From NCBI RefSeq assembly GCF_002252625.1, contig NZ_NQKW01000003.1, forward strand, positions 1 to 64,000: a stretch of DNA of 64,000 nt, written 5' to 3'. Each line of letters opens with the position of its first letter. The first letter of the stretch is position 1. Source of the DNA: Synechococcus sp. 1G10. Lineage in GTDB: Bacteria > Cyanobacteriota > Cyanobacteriia > PCC-6307 > Cyanobiaceae. Positions 15,874 through 23,880 of the stretch are shown here, in pieces. The notes under the pieces are model-generated. The model searched no databases. It saw only the letters and a program-made list of their open reading frames with translations, and was not told the DNA's origin. The position numbers were made by a program, and so were the translations under genes.

Positions 15874-15902
15874 CCCCTTCTGTCTTATGGCTGAGAAGTC
15901 AA

Positions 15903-15976
15903 TCGGGGCGACAGGATTCGAACCTGCGACCTAGTGCTCCCAAAGCACCCGCGCTACCAAGCTGCGCCACGCCCCG
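15903..15976 (-). tRNA. trnP: tRNA-Pro (anticodon TGG)
   Basis: Read on the minus strand, the 7-bp acceptor stem CGGGGCG pairs with CGCCCCG, followed by discriminator A (complement of base 15903). The D arm has GCGC-AGCTTGGTA-GCGC, the anticodon loop TTTGGGA gives anticodon TGG, and the T arm has GCAGG-TTCGAAT-CCTGT. CCA is not encoded. The island lies on the 3' side of the gene, the usual target half for integrating elements. Confidence 0.97.
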
Positions 15977-16044
15977 CCGTTATCGACCTTACCTACCGAG
16001 CTCCAGGCGAATGCGTCAATGCTTGGAAGCTCACTCGGCTCTGG

Positions 16045-19000
16045 TCAGGAGAGAGCGTTCATCCCTACACGCACCATCGAGCCCTGATCGCTGGAGAGCA
16101 CCTCGATGCCGTCGCGGATCCGCTCCTTGAGGGCTCCCACGTGACTGATGATGCCGATCATGCGGCCGCCTTCCCGCAGCCGGTCGAGCTCGTCCATCGC
16201 CAGCTGGAGGTTGTCGGGATCTAGGGTGCCGAAGCCCTCGTCGATGAACAGGGCCTCGAGGTGCACCCCGCCTGAATGGGCCTCGACGGTGTCGGCCACG
16301 CCGAGGGCCAGGGCCAGGGAGGCCTGGAAGGTTTCGCCGCCCGAGAGGCTGCTCACTTCCCGCTCCTCGCCGGTGTAGGCATCGAGGACACGCAGGCCCA
16401 GGCCCGCCTGGCGGCCGCCGCGCCCCCCCTCATCGGTGAGCCGCAGCTGATAGCGGCCTGAGGTCATCAGCTCAAGTCGCTGGTTGGCGTAGCGGCAGAT
16501 ATCGCCCAGATAGGCGGAGAGCACCCAGCGCTGCAGGGATATGAAAGGAGCGGCCTTGCCAGAGCAGCGATCGGCCACGGCACTCAACAACTGTGCCCGC
16601 TCCCGCCGGGCGGCCAGCTCGCCTGCCCCGCTCCTGTGCTCAGAGCTGACCCGCTCGATCTCCGCCTGCGCTCCTCGGGCTTCGCTGTGGCGCTCGACGG
16701 CCGCCGTGCGGGCGGCATCAGCGGTGATCACCGCTTCCTGGGCAGCCGCGGTGTCTGGCCGCTCCACTGGCAGACCGGCCAGGTCGGATGAGGCCAGCAG
16801 TTCCCTCAGCCCGATCAACTCCGTCTCGTAGGCCTTGATCCGCTGGGCCCAGAGCTGGCGCACGTTCTCCTCTCTTAGAGCGGCAACGACGGCCAGGCCA
16901 TCGGCAAACTCCGTTCCGGCCATATCCCTCGCCAGGCGGCCCGAAGCCTGCTCAAGCCGGGTCATGGCAGTGGTGATGGCTTGGCAGCATCCCGCCAGAG
17001 CTTTCAGTGCTTCCTCCAGGGGTTCGAAGGTCTTCAACGCCTGCAGTGGATCGACCCCCTCCCCAAGCTGGCTGGCGATGTCGGCGGTGAGGGTCTGCGC
17101 CCGTTGATTTTCGTCCGCGGCGCCCCTGGACTGCATGGCCAGCTCCGTGCTGGCCGACTGAAGGCTCGCTTGGAGTGCCTGGAGCTCCTGCTCGTGATCG
17201 TTGATCGCCTGCTCCAGGCCGGCCACTGTTTCGGCCAGGGCCTGCGCCGTGGCCAGGCTCTCCCTGGCCTGAAGAGCCGCAGTGCGCGCCGTCAACTTAT
17301 CAAGGTTGGCGCCGCCGGCTTTCTCAAGGACCGCCGCCAGTTCTCCCTGTGACTTCTGCACACCAACCGCGGCTTGCTCGGCCGCCTTGGTTGCCGCGTT
17401 CAGCTGGCTCTCCGCCGCAGTGATCGCCTCATCACTGACGGCGTCCAGGGATGGCTGAGCTGGTGTCGGATGGTTCGCCGAACCGCAGACGGGGCAGGGG
17501 GCTCCAGATTCCAGTCCGGCGGCGAGCCGGGCCGCCATGCCGGCAATATGACGTCGCCGGTGATCGTTCAAAGCCGCCTTGGCCTGGCTGAGCCGACCAT
17601 CGGCCCTGGTTTTCGCGGCCGTGGCCTCGTTCTCCTGCTGCTGGGCAGGGGCGATGGCCTCCACGGCTCGGGCGCGATCACGGGCCTCCTCTGCCGCCCG
17701 CTGCAACCCGTTGAGCTGGTCACGGGCCGAGCAGGCTTTGGTGAAGGCATCGGCGGCGGCCTGGCGCGCCTGTTGGCGGCTCTCTATGGCGGCTTTGCTG
17801 CTGGTAAGCCGCTCCTCCGCTCTGCTGGCCAGTCCAGCGGCGGCGGTGGCCCTGGCCCTTGCCTGGGCTGCCTCCATGGCTTGACTGGCCAGGCCCGTCA
17901 GCTCCACCCGTCGCGCCGCCAGGGCATTGCGCGCTTCGCTCAGCTCCTCGAGGCTTGGCGGTGCGATCAGATCGAGCAGGACCAGCGAAGCCGGCAGGGC
18001 CTGAGCGGCGTCCCTGGCCCGGTTAGCCCGCAGCAGCTCTGCCTTGATCCCGGCCTCAAGGCTGCTCAGGGCGTCACGGGCAGCCTGTTCAGCTTCCACG
18101 CTGGGGCGCAGCGCCTCGGCCTGCTCCGCCCTGCTCAGCCGCTGGCGGAAGTCGATGACCGCCTCCTGCTTGGCCTCCAGTTCGCTGAGTCGCGAGAGGG
18201 CCGCTGCGCGCCGATCCCAGCGGTCGGCCGTCTTCTCGATTGCCGCCATCGCATTGCGGGCGACCTCAAGGCTTGCGCCCGCCTGCTTCAGGCTGTCCTG
18301 GGTGCCCCCCACCACCACAGCGATCTGCTCCACCAGCAGGTCCAGGCCCTCCTGATCGTTGGGTACCTCCAAGGGCTGAAGGGCATAGGGGCTCCACTCA
18401 TGGGCGGCCTGGTGGCACAGCACCTCCAGGGTCCGGTTCTGCTCGGCCACCTCGATGCGGGCGGTCTTGGCGCGCTCCTCCAGCCAGCTGCCTGCCTGCT
18501 CGTAGATCACCGTGTCGAAGAGGGTTTTCAGCAGCGCCTCCCGCTCCTCAGCCCTGGCCCGCAGCACTTCGGCGAACTTGCCCTGGGGCAGCAGGATCAC
18601 CTGACGGAACTGGGCGGCATCGAGACCCACCAGCCCCTGCACCTCGCGGGTGACCTCCGTGGTGCGGCTGGCGATCGGCTGCCACTCGTCGCCGACCAGC
18701 CGGAACAGCACCGCCTGCGGCGCCTTCTCGGTGGTTCCCTCACCCCGGGTCTTGGGGGCGGTGTAAGCGGGCGATCGCTCCACGCGGTAGCGGGCCCCGC
18801 CGCTGGAGAACTCCAGGCTCACCCGCGGCACGGCTGAGGGCTCGGCGTGATCCGATTTCAGCGCCTTGACGCTGCGATCCCCCGACACCTCGCCGTAGAG
18901 CGCGAAGCAGAGGGCATCGAGCAGGAAGGTCTTGCCGGCACCGGTGCTGCCGTGGATCAGGAACAGTCCCTCCTGGCTAAGCGCGTCGAAGCCGATCTCC

Positions 19001-19053
19001 ACGGGCTCGGCATAGGGCCCGAAAGCCTCGATCCTGAGCTGGTGTGGTTTCAG
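16045..19053 (-). CDS. sbcC: Exonuclease SbcC (Rad50-type ATPase subunit)
   Basis: The large subunit of the SbcCD nuclease, which opens hairpins and trims DNA ends. Walker A is GSTGAGKTFLLDAL, the coiled-coil middle carries a zinc hook CPVCGS, the ABC signature is SSLSGGETFQ and Walker B is ALFIDEGFGTLDP. A GTG at 19002 is available as a start, but the conserved N-terminus (KPHQLRIEAFGPYAEP) lies upstream in the same frame and begins at a CTG at 19053 that overlaps the sbcD stop codon (CTGA). I therefore place the start there. Length (about 1000 aa) is normal. Confidence 0.9.
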   Translation of the reverse strand: MKPHQLRIEAFGPYAEPVEIGFDALSQEGLFLIHGSTGAGKTFLLDALCFALYGEVSGDRSVKALKSDHAEPSAVPRVSLEFSSGGARYRVERSPAYTAPKTRGEGTTEKAPQAVLFRLVGDEWQPIASRTTEVTREVQGLVGLDAAQFRQVILLPQGKFAEVLRARAEEREALLKTLFDTVIYEQAGSWLEERAKTARIEVAEQNRTLEVLCHQAAHEWSPYALQPLEVPNDQEGLDLLVEQIAVVVGGTQDSLKQAGASLEVARNAMAAIEKTADRWDRRAAALSRLSELEAKQEAVIDFRQRLSRAEQAEALRPSVEAEQAARDALSSLEAGIKAELLRANRARDAAQALPASLVLLDLIAPPSLEELSEARNALAARRVELTGLASQAMEAAQARARATAAAGLASRAEERLTSSKAAIESRQQARQAAADAFTKACSARDQLNGLQRAAEEARDRARAVEAIAPAQQQENEATAAKTRADGRLSQAKAALNDHRRRHIAGMAARLAAGLESGAPCPVCGSANHPTPAQPSLDAVSDEAITAAESQLNAATKAAEQAAVGVQKSQGELAAVLEKAGGANLDKLTARTAALQARESLATAQALAETVAGLEQAINDHEQELQALQASLQSASTELAMQSRGAADENQRAQTLTADIASQLGEGVDPLQALKTFEPLEEALKALAGCCQAITTAMTRLEQASGRLARDMAGTEFADGLAVVAALREENVRQLWAQRIKAYETELIGLRELLASSDLAGLPVERPDTAAAQEAVITADAARTAAVERHSEARGAQAEIERVSSEHRSGAGELAARRERAQLLSAVADRCSGKAAPFISLQRWVLSAYLGDICRYANQRLELMTSGRYQLRLTDEGGRGGRQAGLGLRVLDAYTGEEREVSSLSGGETFQASLALALGVADTVEAHSGGVHLEALFIDEGFGTLDPDNLQLAMDELDRLREGGRMIGIISHVGALKERIRDGIEVLSSDQGSMVRVGMNALS

Positions 19054-20231
19054 CGCTCCCCTCCCTTCGCGGCCGCCTCGAGCGCCTCCCGCAGCAGATC
19101 GCCCTCGGCCTGATTGGCGGCTCTCCCCTGCTGATCCGCGAAGAATGCCGAGGTCAGCTCAAACGGTGAAGCGGCCTGCCGCACCTGCTGGTTGCGCTCG
19201 CTGGCCGTGGAGCGCAGCACCTCCGGCGGACGGTGGCGCAGTTCGGCCACATGGGGGAAGCGCCGGCGCAGTCGGGCCATGGCCTGCAGGGGCAGCACCT
19301 CGTCGGTGAGGATCACCCGCACCCATGCTTTGACGGCCGACTCAAACTGCGGATCACGGCAGAGCTGGTCGATGCCTCCTTCAATGGTGCAGAGCGATCG
19401 GCCCACCCGCAGCGGCACAAGCTCAACCGTTGGCTGGCCTGCCGCGTCGAGCTCCACAATCCGCACCGACTTGGTGTGGTGCTGCTCGGAGAAGGAATAG
19501 GGCAGGGGGGTGCCGGAATAAGCCAGCCGGGGGCCATCCAGCTGCTGGGAGCCGTGCAGATGGCCCAGGGCCACGTAGTCGAAGCCGGCGAAGGCCTCCA
19601 CGCTCACCCGATCGACGTTGCCGACCGTGAGCTCCCGCTCCGACTCCGAGCTCTCCCCACCAGCGACGAAGGTGTGGGCCACGAGCACAGAGCGGTGCTT
19701 CGGCCGCCCCTGGAGATCCCGGCGGATCCGCCCCAGCGCCAGCCGCGTCACCTCGTCATGGCGCAGGCGCACCGGCAGCACCTCCTCCTCCAGCGCACTG
19801 ATCAGGCCAGGCCCATCCACCGCCGGCTCCAGGTAGGGGAGCGGGTAGATCGCCACCGGAGGCCCCCCCAGCCGTGGGCTCACCAGCACCGGCTGATGGG
19901 CCCGGCGCACGTCCCCGCGGATCGTCACCCCGAAGCAGGCCAGCAGGGGGTCGTACACCGACACCCGTACGTGGGAATCGTGGTTGCCGGCGATCGCCAC
20001 CACGGCGGCACCGCACTGCCGCAACTGGGCCAAAGTGTCGTTGAACAGCTGCACGGCCTCGGACGGCGGGATCGCCCTGTCGTAGAGGTCGCCGGCGATC
20101 AGGACCGCATCAACAGCCCCCTCCCTGGTCAGCTCCACGATCCGCGCCAGCGCTGCCGCCTGCTCATCAAGCAGAGAGGCGCCGTGGAAAGTTCGCCCAA
20201 GGTGCCAGTCGGAGGTGTGAAGCAGGCGCAT
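19050..20231 (-). CDS. sbcD: Exonuclease SbcD (Mre11-type nuclease subunit)
   Basis: A 393-aa metallophosphoesterase, the catalytic partner of SbcC. The metal-binding motifs are in order: SDWHLGRTFHG, AGDLYDRAIPP, GNHDSHVR, later VAHTFVAGG and LGHLHGSQ. The gene immediately precedes sbcC with overlapping stop/start, giving a normal sbcDC operon. It is the first chromosomal operon beyond the tRNA-Pro gene. Confidence 0.96.
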   Translation of the reverse strand: MRLLHTSDWHLGRTFHGASLLDEQAAALARIVELTREGAVDAVLIAGDLYDRAIPPSEAVQLFNDTLAQLRQCGAAVVAIAGNHDSHVRVSVYDPLLACFGVTIRGDVRRAHQPVLVSPRLGGPPVAIYPLPYLEPAVDGPGLISALEEEVLPVRLRHDEVTRLALGRIRRDLQGRPKHRSVLVAHTFVAGGESSESERELTVGNVDRVSVEAFAGFDYVALGHLHGSQQLDGPRLAYSGTPLPYSFSEQHHTKSVRIVELDAAGQPTVELVPLRVGRSLCTIEGGIDQLCRDPQFESAVKAWVRVILTDEVLPLQAMARLRRRFPHVAELRHRPPEVLRSTASERNQQVRQAASPFELTSAFFADQQGRAANQAEGDLLREALEAAAKGGER

Positions 20232-20383
20232 CAGCGGCAGTCTGCGCAGGGCCTTCTTCAGCTAGACGCTAAGTGGCCATCGACACCCGGCGGCGGGGGC
20301 AACCGTGATCAAGGCGATCGCAGAACTGCCTGACTGCTCAGGTCAATGGCCCGCTGAGTGGGAACGAATCAGGGCGCCCAGCC

Positions 20384-20641
20384 TCAGTGGTTGCCGGGGT
20401 AGCGCAGCGTCCGCCAGTCGCCGCCGGGGGTGCTCACTTCGACGCCGATGCCGATCGCGTCCTCAAGGCCGTTGCTGTTCTGCTGCCACCACTCCTGGGC
20501 TGCGTCCCAGGCGGCATCCATTGAATCGAAATGGTCGTCGAGGACGGGATGGGGGCAGCAGCGCTGGTCGACCAACCGGTACAGCCGCGCAACTTGGGCC
20601 TGCTTGCCGGTGGAGACGGTACGGAAGGAAGAAAACGCCAT
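20384..20641 (-). CDS. Small conserved-looking hypothetical protein
   Basis: An 85-aa soluble protein (MDAAWDAAQEWWQQ, LEDAIGIGVEVSTPGGDWRTL). The alternation of aromatic and small residues resembles small cyanobacterial proteins of unknown function. No catalytic motif is visible. The ATG at 20641 is clear. It stands alone between sbcD and ridA. Confidence 0.6.
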   Translation of the reverse strand: MAFSSFRTVSTGKQAQVARLYRLVDQRCCPHPVLDDHFDSMDAAWDAAQEWWQQNSNGLEDAIGIGVEVSTPGGDWRTLRYPGNH

Positions 20642-20781
20642 GGCCCCACATCGACAACCTCCCTATGGTGGTGGGTGTGACAGCTGTTGACTGTCACCTT
20701 CATTACAAGACACGGATCTCAAAGGATGCGCGCTGTGGTAGCAACGACATGGGTGACGGCTCAGCCGGTGACCACCAGCCT

Positions 20782-21177
20782 TCAGCTCAGCAGGGCGATG
20801 CAGTCGATTTCGACCAGGGCCCCCTTCGGCAGTGCCGCCACCTGAACGCAGGCCCGAGCCGGCGAGACCCCAGCGGAGAACACCTGCGCGTAGAGGGCAT
20901 TGACCCGGGAGAAGTCGGCCAGGTCGGTGAGGAACACCGTGGTGCGCACCACCTGTTGGGCCGTGCAGCCCGCCGCGCTCAGCACCGCCTGAAGATTGGT
21001 GAGCACCTGCCTGGTTTCGGCCTCCACATCCCCGTCGCCCACCAGCACGCCCGTGGCTGGATCCAGGGCGATCTGGCCGGAGCAGAACAGCAGCCCCCCC
21101 GCCTTGACCGCCTGGTTGTAGGGACCCACCGGTGCTGGAGCAGCGGCCGTGGTGATCGCCTCGGCTGGAGTACCCAT
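20782..21177 (-). CDS. ridA: RidA family enamine/imine deaminase
   Basis: A 131-aa Rid protein, which hydrolyses reactive enamines formed by PLP enzymes such as threonine dehydratase. The typical pieces are PAPVGPYNQAVKAGGLLFCSG, TRQVLTNLQAVLSAAG, VVRTTVFLTDLADF and the C-terminal SPARACVQVAALPKGALVEID, including the active-site Arg-Ala-Cys region. The ATG at 21177 gives the normal length; the longer upstream frame is not needed. The start region overlaps the possible start of the divergent ABC ATPase gene. Confidence 0.93.
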   Translation of the reverse strand: MGTPAEAITTAAAPAPVGPYNQAVKAGGLLFCSGQIALDPATGVLVGDGDVEAETRQVLTNLQAVLSAAGCTAQQVVRTTVFLTDLADFSRVNALYAQVFSAGVSPARACVQVAALPKGALVEIDCIALLS

Positions 21178-22417
21178 GCCCCTGGCAGGTGAAAATGGAA
21201 ATCGAGTGTACGGACCAGGCTCCATCGCCCCTCCCTCCCCAGTCCCGTTGGTTGTCTCCACCGCATTCCAGGCGGATGAGCGACCAGATCCGGTGCGGCT
21301 GGAGAACGTCTGGCACCGCTACCCCAGTTCCCGTGGCGCCACCGACGCCGGCAATCCACAGAACTGGACCCTGCAGGGGGTGAACCTGCAGCTGCATCAG
21401 GGGGAATTGGTGGGTTTGCTGGGCCCTTCCGGTTGCGGAAAGACCACCCTGCTGCGCCTGATCGCCGGCTTCGAGCGTCCGGCCCGCGGCCGGGTGCTGA
21501 TCCACGGCCACGAGGTGGCAGGCCCCCACGGCTGGCTGGCACCTGAGCGTCGTGGGGTGGGCATGGTCTTCCAGGACTACGCCCTCTTCCCCCATCTCGA
21601 TGCCTGGAGCAATGTCTGTTTCGGGCTCAAGCCCCGCCAGGATCGCAGCCGGGCCGCCTGGCTGCTGGAGCTGCTGGGGCTGACGGGGCTGGAGCGCCGC
21701 TACCCCCACGAACTCTCGGGCGGTCAGCGCCAGCGCCTGGCCCTGGCTCGGGCCCTCGCCCCTGGGCCAACTCTGCTGCTGCTGGATGAGCCCTTCTCGA
21801 ACCTGGATGTGGAGGTGCGGCTGAGGCTGCGGGCCGAGCTCCCCGGCGTGCTCAGCCGCTGCCAGGCCAGCGGCCTGATCGTGACCCACGATCCCGAGGA
21901 GGCCCTGGCCATCTGCGACCGGGTCGCGGTGCTGCAGGGGGGGCACCTGCATCAATGCAGCAGTCCGCGGGAGATGGTGCGAGCCCCCGCCTCAGCCTTC
22001 GTGGGCCGCTTCGTGTTGCAGGGAAACCTGCTCGAGGCCCATTGGAGCGGCGACCAGCTGCTCACGCCCCTCGGTGCCTTGCACCCGGAGCCGAGCGAAT
22101 CCATCCCAAGCGCTGATGCCCCTGGCCCCTGGCAGGTGCTGCTGAGTCCATCGGCCTTTGATCTCAACGTCGATCCCAGTGGCCCCGCCGAGGTGGTGGC
22201 ACGCGAGTTTCTCGGGCGTGAGTGGCTCTACCAGGTGCGGCTCGATGCCCTGGGCTCCGCTGCCCCGGTTGATCTCCGCTTTCGACTGCCCCTCGAGCGC
22301 GACTACCCACTCGGCCTGCGCTGCCGCCCGTGGTTGCGGCCCGGCGAGCCCGCCCGTCTCTTCCCCACAGGCCAGAGCCTCTGGCCGTCGGAGTCCCCCA
22401 GCCCCAGGGCGGCCTGA
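21176..22417 (+). CDS. ABC transporter ATP-binding protein (iron/polyamine importer type)
   Basis: An importer-type ATPase of about 413 aa. Walker A is GPSGCGKTTLLRL, the Q-loop FQDYALFPHLD, the signature LSGGQRQRLALARALA, Walker B LLLLDEPFSNLD and the H-loop VTHDPEEAL. The C-terminal TOBE-like regulatory part begins after about residue 250. This pattern fits FutC/FbpC or PotA-like subunits; no permease or binding protein is adjacent, so the substrate is open. The start is uncertain: ATG 21176 overlaps the divergent ridA start, while GTG 21206 or TTG 21246 would avoid this. Confidence 0.85.
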   Translation: MPLAGENGNRVYGPGSIAPPSPVPLVVSTAFQADERPDPVRLENVWHRYPSSRGATDAGNPQNWTLQGVNLQLHQGELVGLLGPSGCGKTTLLRLIAGFERPARGRVLIHGHEVAGPHGWLAPERRGVGMVFQDYALFPHLDAWSNVCFGLKPRQDRSRAAWLLELLGLTGLERRYPHELSGGQRQRLALARALAPGPTLLLLDEPFSNLDVEVRLRLRAELPGVLSRCQASGLIVTHDPEEALAICDRVAVLQGGHLHQCSSPREMVRAPASAFVGRFVLQGNLLEAHWSGDQLLTPLGALHPEPSESIPSADAPGPWQVLLSPSAFDLNVDPSGPAEVVAREFLGREWLYQVRLDALGSAAPVDLRFRLPLERDYPLGLRCRPWLRPGEPARLFPTGQSLWPSESPSPRAA

Positions 22418-23179
22418 TCAGCCCTGCCAGTGGTCCTTGCTGCGGCGACGGCTTGCGAACGTTTCCACATCGCTGGCCCTGAGCATCAGGTTCGTGGCCC
22501 GCTCCAGGGCGATCGTGCTGGGGATGGTGGGTTGATTCCGCCGCCGCCTCTCCTCCACGGCCGCGAGCCGCTCCTGGATCGCCTGACGCTCCGCCCCCGG
22601 CTCCGGACAGTTCGCCGCTGCCCAGCGCAGGTTGTCAAGGGTGTACTCGTGGGCGCACCAGACGCGGGTGTCCCCGGGCAGGGCCCCCAGCCGCTGCAGC
22701 GACTTGTGCATCTCCGTGGGGCTTCCTTCGAACAGCCGCCCGCAACCCGCGGCAAAGAGGGTGTCGCCGCAGAACAGCTCTCCCTTGCCATCCGCAAGCG
22801 GCGGGAGATAGAAGGCCAGGTGCCAGCGGGTGTGCCCGGGCACCGCCAGGACATTCACGCAGCGCCCCAGCAGCTCCAGCTGGTCACCGTCCTGCAGGGC
22901 CACGGTCTGAAAGGGAATGCGCGCCCGGTCGGCGCCTGAAGCCATCACAGCTGCACCAGGCCAGCGGCGCAGCAGTCCAGGGGTGCCGTCGATGTGGTCC
23001 CGGTGGTGGTGGGTCTGCAGCACCGACACCAGCTCAAGACCCTTCCGCTCCAGCCAGGTGATCACCGGCTCGGCCACGCCCGGGTCCACCACCACCGCCC
23101 GTGCACCGTCGTGGAGCACGACGACGTAGTTGTCGTGCAGAACCGGGATCAGCTCCACCTCGCTCTGACTCGCGTCCAT
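22418..23179 (-). CDS. gloB: Hydroxyacylglutathione hydrolase (glyoxalase II)
   Basis: A 253-aa metallo-beta-lactamase-fold enzyme that hydrolyses S-lactoylglutathione to glutathione and D-lactate. The metal motif HHHRDHIDG is present, with further ligand histidines in VPGHTRWH, the [17 protein letters not shown] block typical of GloB, and [13 protein letters not shown]. The gene is convergent with the ABC ATPase gene, with directly abutting ends. Its start faces hisG across a 29-bp gap. Confidence 0.93.
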   Translation of the reverse strand: MDASQSEVELIPVLHDNYVVVLHDGARAVVVDPGVAEPVITWLERKGLELVSVLQTHHHRDHIDGTPGLLRRWPGAAVMASGADRARIPFQTVALQDGDQLELLGRCVNVLAVPGHTRWHLAFYLPPLADGKGELFCGDTLFAAGCGRLFEGSPTEMHKSLQRLGALPGDTRVWCAHEYTLDNLRWAAANCPEPGAERQAIQERLAAVEERRRRNQPTIPSTIALERATNLMLRASDVETFASRRRSKDHWQG

Positions 23180-23208
23180 CGGTAAAGTTCAGGTTGCGGT
23201 GTAAGTCC

Positions 23209-23880
23209 ATGATCACCGTCGCGCTAGCCAAAGGGGCTCTGCTGAAGGATTCGGTGCGCTGCTTCGCCGCCGCCGGGCTTGATTTCAGCGCCCTGCTCGA
23301 TGCCGACAATCGCCAGCTGATGGTGCCCAGTCCCTGCGGCCGGGCGAGGGCCCTGCTGGTGCGTAATGGCGATGTGCCTGTCTACGTGGCCTATGGCCAG
23401 GCACAGCTGGGTGTGGTGGGCGATGACGTGCTGCGCGAGCACCAGTTGCCGGTGGCACCACTGCTGGATCTGGGCTTCGGCGGCTGCCGCATGGCCGTGG
23501 CCGTGAAGGAAAACAGCGGCTACACCCGGGCGGCTGAGCTGCCGGCTCACTGCCGGGTGGCCAGCAAGTTCGTGCGCTGCGCCGAAACCTTTTTTGCAGG
23601 GCTTGATCTGCCCGTGGAACTGATCCATCTCACCGGCTCGGTGGAGCTGGGTCCGATCACCGGCATTTCCGAGGCGATCGTGGATCTGGTGGCCACCGGC
23701 CGCACCTTGCGCGACAACGGCCTGGTGGCTCTTGATGAGTTGTTCCACAGCACCGCCCGCCTGATCGGCAATCCCCTGGCACTGCGCTTCGATCTCGGCG
23801 AGCTGCAGCACATCGTCGACAGGGTCGCCACCTCCAGCTGCGCGACCACCACGTCCGCCTCCATCCCATCCCAGCGCTGA
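23209..23880 (+). CDS. hisG: ATP phosphoribosyltransferase, short form
   Basis: The first step of histidine synthesis (ATP + PRPP). The protein is 223 aa from ATG 23209: [16 protein letters not shown], then [16 protein letters not shown], and the PRPP-binding stretch [19 protein letters not shown]. It lacks the C-terminal regulatory domain, so it is the short form that works with HisZ, normal for cyanobacteria. Its stop overlaps the start of the ABC exporter gene (TGATGG). Confidence 0.94.
   Translation: MITVALAKGALLKDSVRCFAAAGLDFSALLDADNRQLMVPSPCGRARALLVRNGDVPVYVAYGQAQLGVVGDDVLREHQLPVAPLLDLGFGGCRMAVAVKENSGYTRAAELPAHCRVASKFVRCAETFFAGLDLPVELIHLTGSVELGPITGISEAIVDLVATGRTLRDNGLVALDELFHSTARLIGNPLALRFDLGELQHIVDRVATSSCATTTSASIPSQR

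Noticed and set aside
15717-16130. Plus-strand open frame of 137 codons containing RQDSNLRPSAPKAP
   Set aside because: It is read antisense through the tRNA-Pro gene; this peptide is a well-known false translation of tRNA sequence.
17374-18837. 487-codon plus-strand frame opposite sbcC
   Set aside because: Antisense shadow of a gene with complete Walker, hook and signature motifs; it contains no recognisable domain itself.
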